Assembly (NCBI GenBank): GCA_036872755.1
Contig: JAVHNS010000006.1
Span: 2,294,001 to 2,358,000 of the forward strand
DNA length: 64,000 nt
Direction of reading: 5' to 3'
DNA from: Orbilia blumenaviensis
Taxonomy: Eukaryota > Ascomycota > Orbiliomycetes > Orbiliales > Orbiliaceae
The position numbers and the translations under genes were made by a program. Each line of letters begins with the position of its first letter. Positions within the stretch are counted from its first letter, which is position 1. The notes beneath the pieces are model-generated. The model ran no database searches and was not told the DNA's origin. It was given only the letters and a program-made list of their open reading frames with translations. Positions 61,999 to 64,000 of the stretch are shown in pieces.

Positions 61999-63470
61999 TA
62001 TTATTACTCTTGAGACAAAGCTGGGAGTTGGACAACTATTAGACAACAGTTAGGTGGTTTAATGCTAGTTTGGCTACTATGAATTCACAATTATGATAAC
62101 TATTATTTAGCAGCTTTATCAATAATCTTCCAATAGTTACCAAATTATGAAATAATAATATGACAATTATTTTAGAACTATATTAATAATTAATTTCAAT
62201 CTATTATAAAAGCAATTTTTACAACCATTTTAAATTAATTTTATAACAGTTGTTTGACGGTTGCTGTAACAATTATATTGCAGTGATAATCATTTTTCAA
62301 ATTATTTGCAGATCATTTTCAAACAGTTAACCTACTATCATTTTTATTAAATTATTATTTTTATTATTTTTATTATTTTAATTAAAAAATTTCATTTGTT
62401 ATGTGACTATTTTCGTCAATTTAATTAAATTTTTTCTATTTAATTTAATTTAAATTAGTCTGCGTATGCAAATTGGTTATGTGACACATATAAAAAATGA
62501 TTTTGAAATTTATTTTTGAAATGATTTTTAATTATTATTTTATTTTTAACTTCTTTTTTAATCTGTTATTATTTTACTACCTCACTAACTAGTTAACTAT
62601 TTAGCTGCTTTATTAGCTACCATACTAGTTGTTATTTTGCTAAATACTTTACTAACTGTCTTACTAGCTGCTTTGTTAACTGCTGTATTAGCTGCCATAC
62701 TAGCTACCATATTAACTGCTGTACTAACTCTCTAACTAGCTGCCTCACTAGCTACTATCTTGCTAAGTCCTTTACTAGCTACCTTACTAGCTACTTTGCT
62801 AACTGCTGTATTAACTACCGTGCTAGCTGCCATACTAGCTGCCATACTAGCTGCCGTACTAGCTATTCTGCTAACTGCCATACTAGCTGCCACACTAGCT
62901 GCCAACATACTAAATACTTCAATAACTACCTTCTTAACTGCTTTGCTAACTACTGTATTAGCTACCATACTAGCTATCATACTAGCTAGCTACCATACTA
63001 GTTACCATACTAGCTGTTCTACTACACTAGCTATTCTATTAACTATTCTATCAGCTGTTCTATTAGCTGTTCTATTAACTGTTCTATTAGCTATTCTATT
63101 AACTGTTCTATTAGCTGTTCTATTCACTATTAATATATTAAGTAATCTACCAAATGCTGTGAATTTTGTGTTGTGATCGCTATAAAATCGTGCACTAATA
63201 GTGCGACAATTGTTTGACAACTGTTTAACAACCGTTTAACAATTATAGCAGCGACCATAGCAACAACCAACTTAATAATTTGTCAACAGTTTACAACAGT
63301 TATTCTACAATAAAATCTGGTTGTTCAACTATTAAATGATAGTTGAAATCAGTTAACTCACAGAAGGCTAACTGTGGTACAACCGCTGAAAACCAAAAAA
63401 CGGTTTGCTGGTTTTGCAACGGTTGTTTCACAGTTGCCCTGCACCACCCTTTTCCTCAACAGTATTATTA
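61999..63470. mobile_element. TIR element with internal 12-bp minisatellite, copy G
   Basis: Second copy of the element at 46748. It runs from CTCTTGAGACAAAG (62007) to TTTTCCTCAACAG (63462) and is flanked on both sides by the 8-mer TATTATTA (61999-62006 and 63463-63470), which fits an 8-bp target duplication as in hAT-type transposons, though the flanks are low-complexity. Less RIP-converted than copy F. No transposase. Confidence 0.75.
62620..63130. repeat. 12-bp minisatellite inside copy G
   Basis: Tandem units of CTAGCTGCCATA and variants (CTAACTGCTGTA, CTATTAGCTGTT) with a clear 12-base period around 62820-62910. Open frames here on both strands are Leu/Ala/Ile or Ala/Ser/Val repeats caused by the period. 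Confidence 0.87.
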
Positions 63471-64000
63471 AAATTAAAAATTTTTTTTAAAAAAATATTA
63501 TTTTATTTTTTTATTATAAATTTAATAATATTTTTTAATATATAAAATTCTATATTAAAATTAAAAAATTTTTTATTATTAAATAATTTTTTTTTTAATA
63601 AAAATTTAATATTATTTGAAATGTATAAAAGATTTTATATATGTTTAAAATAAAAATAAAAATTAAAATTATAAGTAATTTATTTATATTTTTTAATTAT
63701 ATATTTTTAATAAATGAAATTAAATTTTTATAAAATTAATTATTTATTTTTAAATTTAAATATTATATAAATAAAATAATAAATAATATTATTTTATTTA
63801 TAATATTTATAATATAAAAAAATATGTATATTATATAAGTTTTATATAACAAAATAAATATTAATTTTAATTTTAATTTTATAATTTTAAAATTTTAAAT
63901 GTATATATTTTATGCAATACTTTTTTTTTAAATAATTAATTTTATTATAGAATATAAAAAATATATACTTTTTTTCTACTTAAATTTAAAATATAGTTTA
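63471..64000. other. AT-rich stretch to window edge
   Basis: Degenerate A/T sequence with no recognised feature. Confidence 0.5.

Larger units (their letters stand above)
33830..64000. other. AT-rich, RIP-degenerated transposon block
   Basis: About 30 kb in which most stretches are almost only A and T (for example 40480-40740), with no credible reading frame and many stop codons in all frames. Islands of balanced composition mark transposon ends. The presence of identifiable transposons and the transition-only differences between their copies point to repeat-induced point mutation. The right border is outside the window. Confidence 0.9.

Noticed and set aside
62732..63220. Leu/Ala-rich and Ala/Ser/Val-rich frames on both strands
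   Set aside because: They are translations of the 12-bp minisatellite; a period divisible by three keeps all frames open without meaning.
33830..64000. Mitochondrial or organelle-derived DNA as cause of the A/T richness
   Set aside because: No rRNA, tRNA or respiratory gene is visible, while nuclear LTR elements with target duplications and transition-only decay explain the block.
1..64000. tRNA, rRNA and CRISPR arrays
   Set aside because: No cloverleaf with recognisable A and B boxes, no rRNA core sequence and no regularly spaced repeats with unique spacers were seen; the 12-bp tandem units have no spacers.

Overview
The window comes from a filamentous ascomycete (Pezizomycotina). The evidence is eleven conserved fungal genes interrupted by 48-113 nt introns with fungal branch sites, dense packing on both strands, and a transposon-filled block mutated in the pattern of repeat-induced point mutation (RIP). 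I could not name the genus. All gene models were built by hand from splice sites, frame continuity and remembered family motifs; no alignment or transcript was available.

Bases 1 to about 33,800 are an ordinary gene-rich segment holding eleven genes: exo1 (-, cut by the left edge), smc6 (+), chs5 (-), mam33 (-), dhh1 (+), a cystathionine gamma-synthase (-), utp22 (+), pom152 (-), an FBXO21-like F-box gene (+), a UCH37-type deubiquitinase (-) and vid27 (-). They are unrelated housekeeping functions (DNA repair and SMC5/6, exomer transport, mitochondrial matrix, mRNA decay, transsulfuration, ribosome biogenesis, nuclear pore, protein turnover), not a cluster. Nine could be modelled end to end with all exon phases closing. 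exo1 has a frame break near its C-terminus, and the F-box gene lacks a resolvable first exon.

From about 33,830 to the right edge the sequence is an extremely AT-rich block with no believable gene. Its structure can still be read. There are two complete LTR retrotransposons of one family (38781-45841 on +, 52009-61378 on -), with 330-bp LTRs, TG...CA ends and perfect 5-bp target duplications (AAACA and GTTAA), plus one degraded solo LTR. Where the LTRs can be aligned easily they differ only by C-to-T and G-to-A changes, and the outermost part of each element has escaped most of the mutation. Five copies of a small element with Helitron2/Helentron-like ends (asymmetric inverted repeat, terminal palindrome, CTAG 3' end, T|T insertion site) lie in the block, four of them nested inside the second LTR element. 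Two copies of a 1.5-1.6 kb terminal-inverted-repeat element carry a 12-bp minisatellite. The small-element families share an internal sequence module. The Helentron-like family and the mosaic RIP pattern are the most interesting parts of the window.
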